DNA of 64,000 nucleotides, taken from assembly GCA_032164245.1 (NCBI GenBank), contig JAVMKO010000005.1, positions 38,716,133 to 38,780,132 on the forward strand, given 5' to 3'. This DNA comes from Sternotherus odoratus. Lineage: Eukaryota; Chordata; Testudines; Kinosternidae. A model generated the notes under the pieces. It was not told where the DNA came from, did not search any database, and saw only the letters and a list, made by a program, of their open reading frames with translations. Below, piece after piece: positions 1 through 12,909 of this stretch. A program made the translations under genes and the position numbers. Positions within the stretch are counted from its first letter, which is position 1; each line of letters opens with the position of its first letter.

Positions 1-2429
1 AAGCAGATGATGCATAATGTTGCATTTGAGAATTCATATGCAAGAGAGAGGGTGAATAATTTTCAAATTTCATCAAAAATATTGAAATGGGGGGGAGAGG
101 AAAACATCAACTAGATTTTTGCAAAGAAAAAAAAGTGTCCTTGTTTTCACACCGGATCTAGAGCTGGTTGGAATGGTTTGTGTTTGCGTGGAAAGCTCCT
201 CAGAGAAAAGCTTGGCCAATATTTTCACAGAACTATTTGCCTTTCCTTGGACACGACCATAGGCCAGCTTTCCAGGGGCTTAGCTACAGGAATGCAGAAG
301 AGCTTTCCATAGAACGGCCTGTCCTGGTGGACTGCAATGAGGAGCTGACGTTTTGTTCTGTTTGTACAGCACCAAGCACAATGGAAGCCTGCTTCATAAC
401 TGGGGGCTGCTAGATGACCCTGCAAATAATGACAATACACACAGCATCCGTATTCCTGCAATGCTACCAATCTGGTGCACTGCAGTAGTAGTTTATAGTC
501 AAGGGGCTATATTTTTGTAATGAAAACGCAACTTTTCTCCTCTGTCTGTTCCTCAAATGCTCAGAGGCAGGGAGGTAACTTAAACATGTCTCCTGGGCCA
601 TGTCACCATCCCTCTCCGAGGCTCCCAGCAGGTAAAAGAGCACTTAACGGTAAGTGCTTAATCCACGCACTCCTCCAATCTCAGCAGTGTGCCTAATGCT
701 CATGCCTCAGCTCTCTCCACCGGAAATCACGGTCTGAACAAGGTGATGATGCAGTGATCCAACGCTGATCATCCCCTTGCCTCCCCTTCTCGCAGCTGTC
801 AGAAATTCACTTTCACCTCAACAACTCAACCAGACTCAGAGGCTCGCCCTCCGCCCGTCCCCACCCCCTCTCTGCTGGCACACACAACACTTTAGCACCA
901 GCCTCAATGAGCATGAATTCAGGCTCGCTCTTCCCCAAGAGCTTACCGGGAAAAGGATAACATGCTCATGAGCAAACAAATGAAGGAGAGATGTGAGGGG
1001 TGGAGAAAAAAATCTCTAGCAACCAGCTCTCTGTGGTGCTGGTAAATAGGCAGGGAAATGTTTAGCGCAGGAAGATTAAGTTTCAGTTTCCCTCAGGGTT
1101 GAACAGAGCAGAAAATAGCAAAGCAAATGCCGTGTCCTGTCTGAGTGATAAACTCTTATCTCCGCAAATACGAAGAGGTTATTGATTGGAGCGCCCTGGC
1201 TGCCGTTCCCCCCTGCCCCTTGTAACAGGCATTTCTTCCGACATTCCAACAGCACATGGTTTGGGTTTCACTGGGGTTGGGGATGAGGAGAAAGAAGGCA
1301 GAACTGTGCCACTGCAGTTCAAAGTTTTGAGGAAAAGCTGGGGAGTCAAAAATCGACTCCCTTTGGCCAGCCAGCTCATACTATTTAACAGCAGGAACCA
1401 CAAAGACTAACATTCCACCCCAAACAATGTTTTTGCATAAAAGTTATGCAGGCACTGAACAAAACAGACATCTGCACTGGATCAAGCAAACCAAAGAGAA
1501 ACATGCTTATTGCAATAAAGCCAGGCTCTGTGAGCCTGGTAACTTAGACCAGGTGGGGCTGAGTTATACATATTCCAACACAGGGCTTCCTGTTTTCAAT
1601 GGACATTTTTTTGGAAGCCAAATGCCTAGCTGAGAGGCCTCATTTCTTTCCTGCAGTCCCCTGTGTTCGCCCTGTCGCTGGCACGAAACTGACAAGGAAT
1701 GACCTGAAGCCAGAGTGGGGAGACCAGAAGCTATGGGTCTGACATTCACAGCTGATGAACTCCCCTGACTCCAAATAAAGTCCATGGGTCTCCAGCTCCT
1801 CTGAAAATCAGGACGTCCATTAAAATGTTTCCAGGCTTTGCTCCCCAGCCCTGGCTCCACTGAGCACTCTCGTATGTAGCAGGCATTTGTTCAGAAACCC
1901 TGGTTTATAGGGTTTCAAATCTGAAACCTTGGTTACACCCTTTCCTCTTCAGAAGAGGCATCCTAGTGATAGTGCAGACGTAAGACAAGGTACAACATCC
2001 TGAGTCCATGTTCCATGGTGCAATCAGGGCCCTCTTACTCGCACGAGCAGCCCTGGTGAATAAGGGTTTGCAGGCGTGGACTCTATGTGGCTGCATTGGT
2101 CTATTACATCTCTAGGTTCCACAATTCTCTGCCAGTCTGCAAGGCTGTCTCGTGTTCCCGGCAGAGTTCAGAGGAATGCACTGAACGTAAGATGAACAGC
2201 AAGAAAAATAGATATTCACAGCACCGGCCATTAACACTAACCGCACTGAGCCCTTACAGCTTCAACGGGCCACATGGAAAAGTTGGCTAGCTACTTCACA
2301 CAACACTCCCGGAGGCATTATACCCCCTCTGGAGAGACGGGGAAACAGCAGGAAAATCCTGCAGGATTTGGAGCCCCTCTGTCAAGGCACTGAGAGTCCG
2401 CAAGCAGGTATCTCAGCACCCTGGAGGCC
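1..2429. other. Intergenic, no gene recognised
   Basis: Open frames here are all under 100 codons and have no recognisable domain, splice context or codon signature. I see no RNA gene and no clear transposon boundary. Small fragments of decayed repeats may be present but cannot be named by eye. Confidence 0.5.
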
Positions 2430-2560
2430 TGGGCCCTGCCGGACTTGTCCAAAGTCACACACAGTAAGTCAGCGGCAGAGATGCGATTGGAGCTCAGGAA
2501 CTCCTGAGTCTCAGCACTGGGCTCACTTCTCTAGACCACGCTGCCCTTGCCTCCACCTTC
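2430..2560 (-). repeat. MIR/CORE-SINE-like relic
   Basis: The stretch reads as the reverse complement of a MIR-type SINE core: a run resembling 'ccaaagtcacacacagtaagtcagcggcagag', here around 2449-2480, is followed by a segment ending near 'ctctagaccacgctgcc'. The strand is inferred from the order of these landmarks. It is old and diverged, with no visible target duplication. Family assignment is from memory of the MIR consensus. Confidence 0.55.
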
Positions 2561-3451
2561 ACCACCACCAGACATAGGAGCATATTGCACTTTGAGGCTG
2601 TAAATTACTATTCAGAGCTAAATAACCCCATTGCACTGTAACCGCAACACATTCTAACAAGGCTGCATGCGATAGCTTAGACCCCAATGATGCAAAAGGA
2701 TCCACCTGCCTGGGGCCAGTGGGTCTCTCCCTAGCTTTGCTAGGATGCACCTAGGTAGATCCCTGTGCAGGATCAGGCCCTGAGAATCTGAACTGGTGAG
2801 GGTGGGTGCCGGGTCCGTGAAGCACCATGCACACCTCTGTCCCGGCTTAAACATGTCTAGTGCTTTAGTTCACCTGTAGCAGATCACGATGGCTTTTCTC
2901 CAACGTCTAGTGACAAACTGGAAATGGTTATTTTCCCCACCAGATTGGCAAACGGAGGAGAGAATCTGAAGCCAGAGAGATATTTTTGAGCGTGAACATT
3001 TTTCTCAAAAAGTGATCAAAAGAGTAAAGGGACAGCTCCCAAATCCTTGAGCTGAAGATTACTACTTGGTTACAGCTGACACCACTTAGACCATTCTGAC
3101 ACAGATTCTCAACCCCTTTCCTTTATCACTCCTTGGAAGTTGTAACCGTTCCTACCACACCCAGTGGTGAGAATTGGTGAAAGCAGTAAAAGTTTGTGTG
3201 GCACACTGAACACATTAGAGAAGGAAACAACACAGGCTGAGCAATCCATTTTGTGCCTCTAGCCTCAGGTTGCACAACACAAATAACCAGGGCAGATCAT
3301 CGCAAATTATTTATTTATCTGATCATTGTAAGATAAGTGTGGTAGGCCTCACAAGATGATTTGCTACTGCAGATCATTAGACAACATGCTGGGCGGAGGC
3401 ACAGTAAATATTACGTAGGTGAACAGGTGAATCAAATTTTTTCTACTGGGA
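2561..3451. other. No gene or clear repeat seen
   Basis: This is moderately AT-rich sequence with no coding signal. The short frames do not resemble known proteins. Confidence 0.45.
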
Positions 3452-3829
3452 ATTTTGTTCACAGAACCAGGCATTATAATGGGAACTGCCCTTAGTCAGC
3501 TGGGCAGCAGAGACTGTCTATGTGTTAGTTAATTGTCTAACATCCCGTTGATCTCCAGGTCCTAAGTTCTAACTGAAAATTCCTCTTAATTCCTGCTGGA
3601 GAGAAGCATCTGTCATAATTTACAGAAATACGGTTTCATCTTAAACAGGAGATCTTTGTTAAAATAAACCATGACAACTACAGTCTTCCACACAACTTGT
3701 ATTCCTGCTTTGTCTTTTTTATATACCAGGGACTGTTCCCTGTCATGAACTCTGCACAGCATATAGAGACCTCTAGTGACCAAATAATGTAATGCACATA
3801 AACAGATTTTGTTCACAGAACCAGGCATT
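3452..3829 (+). repeat. Pair of exact 24-bp direct repeats
   Basis: A 24-bp word beginning ATTTTGTTCACAG and ending CAGGCATT occurs identically at 3452-3475 and 3806-3829, 354 bp apart. It is not a simple repeat. The second copy directly abuts the dispersed repeat at 3834-3915. This may be a local duplication linked to that insertion. Confidence 0.8.
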
Positions 3830-3833
3830 CAAC

Positions 3834-3915
3834 GAAGTGGGTATTAGCCCACGAAAGCTTATGCTTCAATACTTTTGTTAGTCTTTAAGGTGCCACAGGA
3901 CTCTTTGTCGCTTCC
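3834..3915 (+). repeat. Dispersed SINE-like repeat unit, copy 1
   Basis: The unit runs from 'gaagtgggtattagcccac' to 'aggtgccacaggactcttt'. Related copies occur at 31528-31613 (opposite orientation) and around 34155-34269. The 13-bp word CATAAACAGATTT occurs at 3796-3808 and 3916-3928, flanking the insertion like a target duplication. I recognise the family as common in turtle genomes but cannot name it with certainty. Confidence 0.6.
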
Positions 3916-3929
3916 ATAAACAGATTTCA

Positions 3930-5860
3930 TTTTTTTTATCAAAACTAATGTTTAAAATCAAATTTACACAAGTTAAGAAGGAAGGTACTGTACAACTGGG
4001 ATCGGGGTTGGGTTATGGGGGATTGCATATATCAGCCACAAGATTCACGAGGTACATCCATATCACATAACGAGCATATATCCAGATTGGGGTGTGGAAG
4101 TTTTTAAAACATCAATGGATAAATGGGGCTCAGGTACACCACCCATAGACTGTATTAAGAGTCCAAGTCAGTAGTGGTGTAGACAATAAGTACATGGGTG
4201 GGGTGCACCCTTCGGTTTGTCAGGGAGGAAGTGGTTTACTCAGATTTCCAGTTGGCTGGGTTTTGATACTGATATTGCTTTGTTCATTTTAAACTCCATC
4301 ATACCTCCTCCTCCATCCCTTGCTCCCCAGTGGATAGCCTGATGGCTTAGACTGATCCCCGCCGAACAAAATAAAACTAGAGAGGTTATCTTCATGGTTT
4401 AGGCTCCAACCTTGGAAATTTCGTGTTAACACTAGTTTGTCACGAACAGGCCCTATGAAGCCTCGCTAATTCCTACAATCGTCACAGGGGAAACAGCAAG
4501 TGAAATGGATTGAAATTCATTTGACTTTGGCAGAATTACACTAAGATACCTTTGGCCACATACTTTTATTACGCTATTTTCTTCAGAGGTACAAGCAGCA
4601 TGAAAATGCGCAACTCCAAACACAGCCCGGGGAGATACATGGAGAAATATGGGCTTTATAACACAGTCTTCCCAATTGATTCTTTAATGCTATTACACCG
4701 TGTCCAACTGGCCATGTGACAATCCAGCCACCCACAAGCCATTACACACTATGGGCTAGGTCTGAGCTTATGTAAATCTCCATTGAAGCTGCAGCAGTTT
4801 ACGCCAAGGGAAGATCTGGCTTTACAGTTCTCTCCAAAGTCACCCACAAAGCCCTGTTTGAGCTAACGCCTGCTATCCAGACTAGTCTATTTAAACCAAA
4901 TGATGGCAGATAACAAGCATCCTTTAAGACGTTGCAACCCACAGAAGTAACCCAACTGGAAACCACACAAAGCATTTCTGGACTCTGCCAGATTTAAGAG
5001 CGCTTGCAAACAGACCCTTTCAAGCCAGACTCGCTCCGTTGCAGCTAATGCAGAATCAGTGACTAGGAGAGAAGCATCGGGAGTCAGCCAACACAAGGCC
5101 ACGTAACAGAAAATCTCCCATTCCAATATGGCCTCATTCACTCCACATGCATATCAGCATTGATCCTACAAGTCCCTGTGCAATGTGCCAAGTTGTGCTG
5201 AGGACACAAGCGTGAGAGGAAGGTGTATGTGGCCAGGAGCAGGGGGAAGCTCTAATAATAGCCTTTGCGTTGAGCAAGAGGTTCAAAATGCCTGTGCTCC
5301 TGCTCCATTACTCATGCATGTCCAGAGTGGGGCACGGGTAGAGAACGGGCACGTCAGAGACATGGGCATAAACACGACCCTCAGCCTGCTAAGACACTTA
5401 ACTACAGTCCAAGAGTGTCTCCATTCCGCCCACATTCCATGCAATATGATTGAGCCCCGTAGGGAAAAACAGATTCTCCCTCACTGTATGTCAGGAGGAA
5501 TCTTAAGGCTCCACCTTCTCCTCTCAGGCCACCTTCTCCTGCTAAAGGGCAGAAAGAAACTTGATGTCCAGGCTCATTAATACCAGGCCAGGCTCCCCTC
5601 AGCAGCTCATTAGTTTTATACCTTGGGCTCGTGCAGGCAACCCGTGCCTTGCTGGATCAGGATCACGAGACCAGACACGCTTCCAGGGGCTTCATACTTC
5701 AAAGATATTTGTGACCAAACCTACAAAGCTACCCTCTGGAGTGAAAGAGATTGTCCCCTCAGTGCACAGCATCCTTCTGCCCAAGCAGTAGCACTGGATT
5801 ATATGCTGTGCCTTTCAACTCACTGCATGGACAACCCATTCTAGGGGGCCATAAATAATC
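3930..5860. other. Intergenic, no gene recognised
   Basis: A 131-codon frame at 5185-5580 has no domain-like features. Around 4740-4830 the text resembles a decayed sauropsid repeat ('gcagtttacgccaaggga'), but the boundaries are not visible. Confidence 0.45.
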
Positions 5861-6473
5861 ATAAGAACATAAGAATGGCCATAATGGGTCAGACCAAAGG
5901 TCCATCCAGCCAATGCCAGGTGCCTCAGAGGAAGGAACAGTAATCATCAAGTGATCCATTCCCTTTTGCTCATTACCAGCTTCTGGCAAACAAAAGCTAG
6001 GGACACCATTCCTGTCCACCCTGGCTAATAGCCAGTGATGGACCTATCCTCCATGAATTTATCTAGCTCTTTTTAAACCATGCTATAGTCTTGGCCTTCG
6101 CAACATCCTCTGGCAAAGAGTTCCTCAGGTTGACTGTATGTTGTGTGAAGAAATACTTCCTTTTGTTTGTTTTAAACCTCCTGTCCATTAATTTCATGTG
6201 GTGACCCCTCATTCTTGTTATGTGAAAGAGTAAATAACACTTATTTACTTTCTCCACACCAGTCATGATTTTAAAGACCTCTATCATATCCCGCCTGAGT
6301 CATCTCTTTTCCAAGGTGAAAAGTCCCAGTCTTATTAATCTCTCCTCATATGGCAGCCGTTCCAGACCCCTAATAATTTTTGTTGCCCTTTTCTGAACCT
6401 TTTCCAATTCCAATAGATCTTTTTTCAGATGGGGCGACCACATCTGCACGCAGTATTCAAGATGTGGACATAC
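5861..6473 (-). mobile_element. CR1 LINE, 3' fragment
   Basis: This is the 3' end of a CR1 non-LTR retrotransposon in reverse orientation. The terminal ATAAGAAC-type repeats and the 'agaatggcc...gggtcagacc' block lie at the left. To the right, the reverse strand encodes the C-terminal end of the reverse-transcriptase ORF, followed by the 3' UTR; for example 6063-6287 contains FKTNKRKYFFTQHTVNLRNS. It is 5'-truncated, as is usual for CR1, with its inner boundary near 6473. There are frame breaks and no protein is intact. Confidence 0.9.
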
Positions 6474-8254
6474 GCACAATCAAACAGAAGAGTCCTTGTT
6501 GTACCCTCCTATAGTCATTTGTGTAAGATCTCCCCTGCCATTCGTATCACATACACAGCCCAGGGCTGCCTCGTCTCTACAAGATTCAGCTGAACATGAG
6601 CATTGGGTTGGCTAGAGTTACACCGGACGGTCTCTGTAATGAGTTCCACATGCAAGGTAGGGGGAGGGGGATGTGTGATGTGGGAGGGTCAGCCAGTGTT
6701 TCATTGACTGGAGGACATGTGAGTGAGTGGTGAGGGATGGGGAAGGGATATTTCATTAGGCTGGGATTTACAAAGAAGCCTACAGCTGGGGGAGCCGAGG
6801 AGACTGCTTTAACATGGTCTCAGCAGCCCATTCCCTACCCATGAGCCCTCAGGAGAAGGAAGAGGGGGGGGGGGCTAGAAATGTGACATTCTCCCTGTTA
6901 GCAAAATACAGCCTGCTCACACCACAAGCTTGACTGTGGGCTGAGCTGGGATTGTTCTTTAAAAGGTCTATGTCCCAGGCACAGATGGATGGGCATACTG
7001 GAGCTGTGCAAATAGTTAGGTTTTTTGGTTCATTGGCCGAAAAAAATGGGGAAAAAATTGTTATGGGTCAAAGCAAAATCAAATTTCTGTGGCAGTGTTT
7101 TGTGGACTGAAAAAATTAAAACAAACGTCCTGTCAGGTTAAATGAAAGGCTTCACTTGCGACGTGTTTTAAATTAAAAAAAAATAAGTAAATTTTGAATC
7201 AAAACCCATTTCATTTCAAAAAGAATTGGAGTTCCCCCTCCAACCAAACAACACAGCGAGTTATCCAAAAGGTTCAGTCAACCCAAATCTTCAACTTGCA
7301 GCAAAAACCAGTTTCAGATGAAAAATGTTGCCCGACTCTGGGCACGTGACAGAGACAAACTTGGGAGCAAGGCTCAAAGTGCCTTCTCGGTCGGGGGGGA
7401 TTTCACTCCAATCTAGATGGCAGGCAGAAATGTTCTGCGTGTTACACCGAACAGAGCAGCCCTCCTGAGGAGAACTAGACAACTCTGATTATGATGAAGG
7501 ATCAGAACCAAGATGGCAGCTGGGGAGAGGGGGGGAGGGGGAAGGGGTCACAGATCAGTCCTAACCAAGGGCTGGGAGCATGTCTAAGAAAGCTCTTCCT
7601 GGTTTTTCAGGAAGGCGAAGTAGCTGTGCAGGAAGGAGGGAATTCTGATGATCTAGGAAGAATCCAGCCGCCAGTGGTTAACATGCAGGAAACAAGCCTG
7701 CAGAGGGAGTCACTGGGGGAAGAGGTTGGCTGTGGGGTTAGGGGAAGGCTCTCGTGAAAACTGTTGAGATCAGCCATTTGCTAGCAGCAATGAGGTGAAC
7801 AGGAAATGAACGAGTGGGTGTAGCTTTGGATCTGGGCTGGAGCCCAAGCAAGCTGTGTCCTAACTCAGCCTCCCTGTCTAAGTTCTCTAACAAACCAGGG
7901 ACGTCATGGAGTGACATGGGAGATGGAGGGAACCCCCTCCCCTTGGTATGCTCTGCCTTTGTGTCTCTTCCTCACACCCTCACAGAGCCTTTCTGCTGAA
8001 CAGAGAATGATTTCTGACGTTTCCTCCCCCCTGGAGAATGTTGGTGGTGTGATCCACCTGATGGGGCTAAAACCTAAAATGAAGCCAGTTAGGGCTTGTC
8101 TCTTCTCTAAGGCTGCTGCTCATTAGACAGGTCCTTGGCCTCATGGGGCACATCATAGCCCATCCACAGCTGGGAAACGACAATGCAATGCTAATGATCA
8201 CCATCGCCTAGAGGAAGGATTTGTTCTGACTATCTAGGTACTTACACAGACTTC
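6474..8254. other. Intergenic, no gene recognised
   Basis: Contains G-rich runs near 6860 and 7520 and an A-rich stretch near 7030-7190. No open frame longer than 88 codons looks protein-like, and no transposon termini were recognised. Confidence 0.45.
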
Positions 8255-8480
8255 ATCACCATGGTATCTGAGCACCTCCTCATCGTTCATGGATGTTCTC
8301 CTCACAACACCTGGATTAGGAAGGAAGTATTATCCTCATTTTACTAGTGGGAAACTGAGGCACAGGATAGATTTAAGTGACATGTCCAAGCTGACACAGG
8401 AAGTCTGTAGCTAAGCCAGAAATGGAGCCCAGGTCTTCTGAATTCGTGTCCTGTGCCCTCACCACTACTCCATCCTTCCT
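8255..8480 (-). repeat. MIR-like SINE, reverse orientation
   Basis: The segment carries 'gggaaactgaggcacagg' at 8350-8367 and then 'agctgacacaggaagtctg' and 'tggagcccaggtcttctg', which is the reverse-strand order of the MIR tRNA-derived and core regions. It is well aligned over about 200 bp for so old a family. Confidence 0.7.
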
Positions 8481-8569
8481 AGCCATCAGGGCATGACTGT
8501 CTTCAGGACAGCCTGGCAGCAGAGAGAGAGGGGGAGGAAGTGCTGCTGACAGAAATAAAGCACCCAGGT

Positions 8570-8690
8570 TAGGACTCAGGAATTGTTGAGTGCTCATCTT
8601 GGCTCTCCCACTGACTTGCTTGGTGTCCTGGGTGAGTCACCTCACCGCCCTGTGCCTCGGTTTCCCCCATCACTAACGCAGCTGCTACAC
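8570..8690 (+). repeat. MIR-like SINE, forward orientation
   Basis: The order 'ggctctcccactgacttgc', 'gagtcacctcaccgccctg', 'tgcctcggtttcccccatc' is the forward MIR order. Together with 8255-8480 it forms a head-to-head pair of MIR relics about 90 bp apart. Confidence 0.7.
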
Positions 8691-10200
8691 CTGATTATCC
8701 TGAGCTTGTGAGTAGCTGATCAAGTCTGTGCAACACTTTGATCATGCCAACAATGTGCTAAGGACAGTCATTGGCTAGGAAGGGAGAAAAAAACTGACCA
8801 ACGGGGCGGGTTTGTGTGGGTGTCTGAAAACTCTGCAGCTGGATGGGGAGGAGAGGCATGATTCCTGTAATTGCTCAATGGTAAGGCAGCCTTTGCTGAA
8901 TAGATGAGTACTTTAGATAATAATGCTACAATCCAGACTCACCACTGGGACCCAAAACAGCCATCCAGGCATGGGAGGCAGTTCTTTGCTGGAGTCCTGA
9001 GCTTTCCTTACAGCTATTTCATGGAGTAGCCACATGGAGACATCTGACGAGATCAAGGGAAAATGCAGCTCCCGTCCCCTGGACAGCCCAGTATTACCTC
9101 AGAAAGCCTGCGGGGGAGAAATGCCACCTGGTGATTAGGATCCCTGACTTGCTCAAATAGCAAGTTGTAGGAGGAGAGATGGTCCAAACTAAACCCCGTC
9201 CTTAGGCAGGAGATGCGAGAACATCCCTGGGGTAAAGCTGACAGTGCAAGGATCTGGGTTACATTGTACGCTGTGTTACCCTGTGAGACTGAATTGGGCC
9301 TATGCTAGCAAAGGCAAAAGGCCTGTTTGCATAGTAATGTACGCTCACTTTCCATGCCTGCACATCAGCATTACACACGCGCTCTCCATACGTGGACCTG
9401 ACATCGCCAGGCGCAGTGCAACAGAGCCAGGCCTGCGATCTTAGCTGGTGCTGAGCTCCAACAAGCAGGAGCAAACCTGACCTCTTCAAGCTCCAAAGAC
9501 TCAACGTGAGAAAAATGTCCTCATTCAGACGACGGCGTGAGAGCTTTCCTTTCTCGGACCTCAGCTTTGCGCTGCTGCTGCTGGTTACATAAGACTTATG
9601 CTATGAGCAGCTCTTGGCTCATCGCATCAGGTTTGCAAAAATTGCTCTTTATAATGTTCATGACGGAGCCCATTATGTTGCTCCTTTTTATTTTTTCCCC
9701 AACTTTACATGATTAAGAAAATTGCTTGTAGGTGGTTTACTTGCATAATCTGGCTGCCGCTGGAAATAGAGATGGGTGTAAGGAACAATAGCTATGGGAG
9801 GGGCTTATCCCCAGACCCTCCAGGTATTTAGGCACTTAAGTCCCATGAATTTCAATGGGAATTAGGCACCTCAATACTTTGGGGCCTCAGCCTTTTTGGA
9901 AAATGCTCCTACAGAGTTGGACTATACCCTGGGAAGAGGGTTTGAGTTCCCCAGGGTTTGAGTTCTTGGAGGGGTTATACAACTACTGAGTTTAGAATAG
10001 ATTTTAAAAACCAGGCCTCAATCTCACAAGCCCTCACGGACTTCATTCAGCGTTCTGGGCATAGCCTTCCATAATTTGTTTTATCTTGTTTTATCCAGCC
10101 CATCTCGTGTGATGTGTAGTGCACCTGCTGGCTCATCCATGTATTTTACTTTGTGTCCACTTCTGAAGTGAAATAACAACCCACAAAGGCAGACACCGAG
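8691..10200. other. Intergenic, no gene recognised
   Basis: There are no coding features. Near 9825-9890 short stretches ('tttcaatgggaattaggcac') resemble a decayed dispersed repeat of unknown family. Confidence 0.45.
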
Positions 10201-10790
10201 TGTCCAGTGTCGGTAGGGCTTCCAGGTGTCCGGCTTTCGACTGGAACACCCGGTTGAAAATGGATCCTGGCGGCTCCAGTCAGCACTGCTGACCAGGCCA
10301 TTAAAAGTCCAGTCAGTGGCGGAGCAGGGCTAAGGCAGGCTCTGGCCTGCTGTGGCTCTGCGCAGCTCCCGGAAGCAGCGGCATGTCCCCCCTCCGGCTA
10401 CCATGCATAGGGCAGCCAGGGAGCTCCGCATACTGCCGCCACCTCAAGTACTGGCTCCGCAGCTCCTATTGGTCAGGAACCACAACCAATGGGAGCTGCG
10501 GGGGCAGTGCCTGCAAACAGGGCACTGCACACAGCCTCCTGGCCATACCGCCACATAGGAGCCGGAGAAGGGACGTGCTGTTGCTTCCAACAGCTGCTTG
10601 ATGTAAGCGTCGCCTAAAGCCTGCATCCCTGATCCCCTCCCATGCCCCAATCTCCTGCCCCAGCCCTGATTCCCCTCCAAAGCCCTCAGTCCCAGCCTGA
10701 AGCACCCTCCTACATCCCAACCCCCTCAACCCTAGCCCCACCCAGAGTCTGCACCCCCAGCCATTTTGTTGTTTCTGAAGTAAAATAGTC
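10201..10790. repeat. GC-rich dispersed repeat, unclassified
   Basis: The stretch opens with 'cttccaggtgtccggctttc', is GC-rich in its first 400 bp and C-rich at the end ('ccccagccctgattcccc'). Several overlapping frames run through it on both strands, which is expected from base composition and not evidence for a gene. The opening block is familiar to me as a high-copy turtle repeat, but I cannot give its class. No terminal repeats were found. Confidence 0.4.
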
Positions 10791-11789
10791 TCCCCAGGAG
10801 CCACGCCACCAAGTAGCCAGGCAACTGACAGGAAGCCCGCTTTGTTGCCATCAAAATTTCATTGACAACGTCAGGTTCCTGTGGTCTGTTTCAATTTTGA
10901 TGAATCAGCATTTTTCGATGGCAAGCCCCAGTTTGAATATTCAAAGGGAACCCGCAGGTGTTCACACCTGCCAAGTGCCTGTGCAATAGTGCCCATGAAA
11001 GGAGCGGCTCGGTAGGGGGAATCCAGCTCAAAAGAGCCAAACAATTCCCTCCTCCCTTCCACTGTTTTGTAACATGCTGGAATGACTTCAGCGGTGCATG
11101 AAGTCATTCCAGTGTGTGAGATAGACATCTACGAAGTGCCTTGAGATCTTTCAGGAAGTAAATTCCTGCCTGTTAAATGTATTTTGATTGGCACTATTCT
11201 AACATCTTTTCTCTGCTATTTTTAAACCTGGCCGTAGAACATTATCAGCCCAGCCAAGTCAGAACACCTGTACAGTGTGACCACTCCCCGCTATACCCGG
11301 GCAGTAGCCATGGAGACAACACTGCAGTGACCACAATTGGTGTCTTTCAGGGAAAATGCATAGCTCTGTCCCTCCCATACCACTCCCCCCGCCCAACACT
11401 TCTAGAAATGAAGACTCAGGAAAGGGACTCCATGGACCGGCGCAGAGCAGGGGCAACATTAAAAGCACATCAAGCATGACAATCCCATAAACTGTTCCAA
11501 AGGGACTGTTCAAGGAATCCCTCTGCCACCTTCGCAGGAGCACGTGTTTTACATGAGAACCCTTGATCCTAGATGAGAACCGTGGAAGGGGCCTCTCGAG
11601 TCAGCTGGTCCAGCCTGTTATTCAAAGGCTCTGCACAATTGCCTATATGTCTCTGCTCTCGACTCAACCGACGTAAACGTTTCATGCAGCGAGCGGAGAC
11701 ATAGCTGCACGTCTTGTGTTGACGTTAAGGGAAGATGAATGGATACAGCCCCTTGAAATGCGCTTCAATTTATGGCCCTGAAGGGCCCT
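10791..11789. other. Intergenic, no gene recognised
   Basis: Short frames on both strands (85-100 codons) overlap one another and lack domain features. A short palindromic stretch lies near 11080-11118 ('ctggaatgacttca' repeated in reverse). Confidence 0.4.
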
Positions 11790-12054
11790 GATTCTCAGTC
11801 ACACGAGGGCCTAGTTAACATACAAACTTGCCTCATTGATGGCTTTAAGCTGATTTAGTTCAACTGGTGCAGCCTCCAGGGTGGACACACTGGGTTTTAG
11901 CCATTTAGCAAGGAATTGCCTTAAGCTAAATCAACAGCGGCACTTCTAAATCCATTTCCACAATGGGGTATGCGCAAGTTTACACCCGTTTAAAAATCTG
12001 TTTTAGTGAAACCACTGCGACTTTGTCAGTAGACAAGGAGTTTAGACACTAGGC

Positions 12055-12293
12055 CAGGGGTAGGCAACCTATGGCACGAGTGCCAAAGGCGGCACGCGAG
12101 TTGATTTTCAGTGGCACTCGCACTGCCCGGGTCCTGGCCACTGATCCAGGGGGCTCTGCATTTTAATTGAATTTTAAATGAAGCTTCCTAAACATTTTAG
12201 CAATATTTACTTTACATACAACAATAGTTTAGTTAAATGAGAGTGAATAAATGAAGACTCGGCACAACACTTCTGAAAGGTTGCTGACCCCTG
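12055..12293. mobile_element. Non-autonomous hAT MITE (239 bp)
   Basis: The element starts CAGGGGTAGGCAACCT and ends with the near-complement AGGTTGCTGACCCCTG, which is a hAT-type terminal inverted repeat. It is flanked by 8-bp target duplications CACTAGGC (12047-12054) and CTCTAGAC (12294-12301), matching at 6 of 8 positions. There is no coding capacity. It sits inside an older repeat-like sequence that resumes on both sides (about 11790-12360). Confidence 0.85.
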
Positions 12294-12859
12294 CTCTAGA
12301 CCATTCTAACAGAGCAATGGGACCTTAACTGGGTGTAACTGGTACCTTTATACTGCCAAAGTGATTTAAATAGGGGCTAAGCGAAAGTGAAAGTCAGGCC
12401 TTTTGTGTCTATTCCAAAACTGAGTAACTTGCTCATTTGAGAGAGGTAGAGGCGATGTTGTATTTCTTGGGGGGGGGGGGGGGGAGGAGAGGGGTTTTGC
12501 TTTGAAAAGAACAGTCACCAACCAAACCGTACTGAGGAATTCAGCTTGCTTTGATAAAAGAACCAACACTTGAATGTAAAAGTCTGGCTCCCGCTACTGG
12601 GCGAATCTGACAAAAAGACAAATCCTGTACTCTGTGCATTTAGCAGAAAGCAAGGATTTAAGGAGCAGCTCCTGGGCTCCTGGGATGGGTAAAGGAGGGG
12701 CAAAGCTTTCACTGCAGCTGCCTTAATCTGATCTGAAAACAAACAGGGGATAGGTAGCTGTCCTGGAGGCTGAAGACCTAGCACCTTTCACTAGTGTTAA
12801 ACCTTTCTCCGAAGAACTGGAAAAAAGAAAGCAGTCTGTCTGTCTGTACGCACACGCGT

Positions 12860-12861
<2 letters not shown>

Positions 12862-12907
<46 letters not shown>
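12862..12907 (+). repeat. (CA)n microsatellite
   Basis: About 23 uninterrupted CA units follow a short degenerate CG/CA lead-in. The two cysteine/valine- and threonine/histidine-rich frames over it are artefacts of the repeat. Confidence 0.97.

Positions 12908-12909
<2 letters not shown>

Noticed and set aside
5185..5580. 131-codon plus-strand frame
   Set aside because: No recognisable motif or flanking gene structure.
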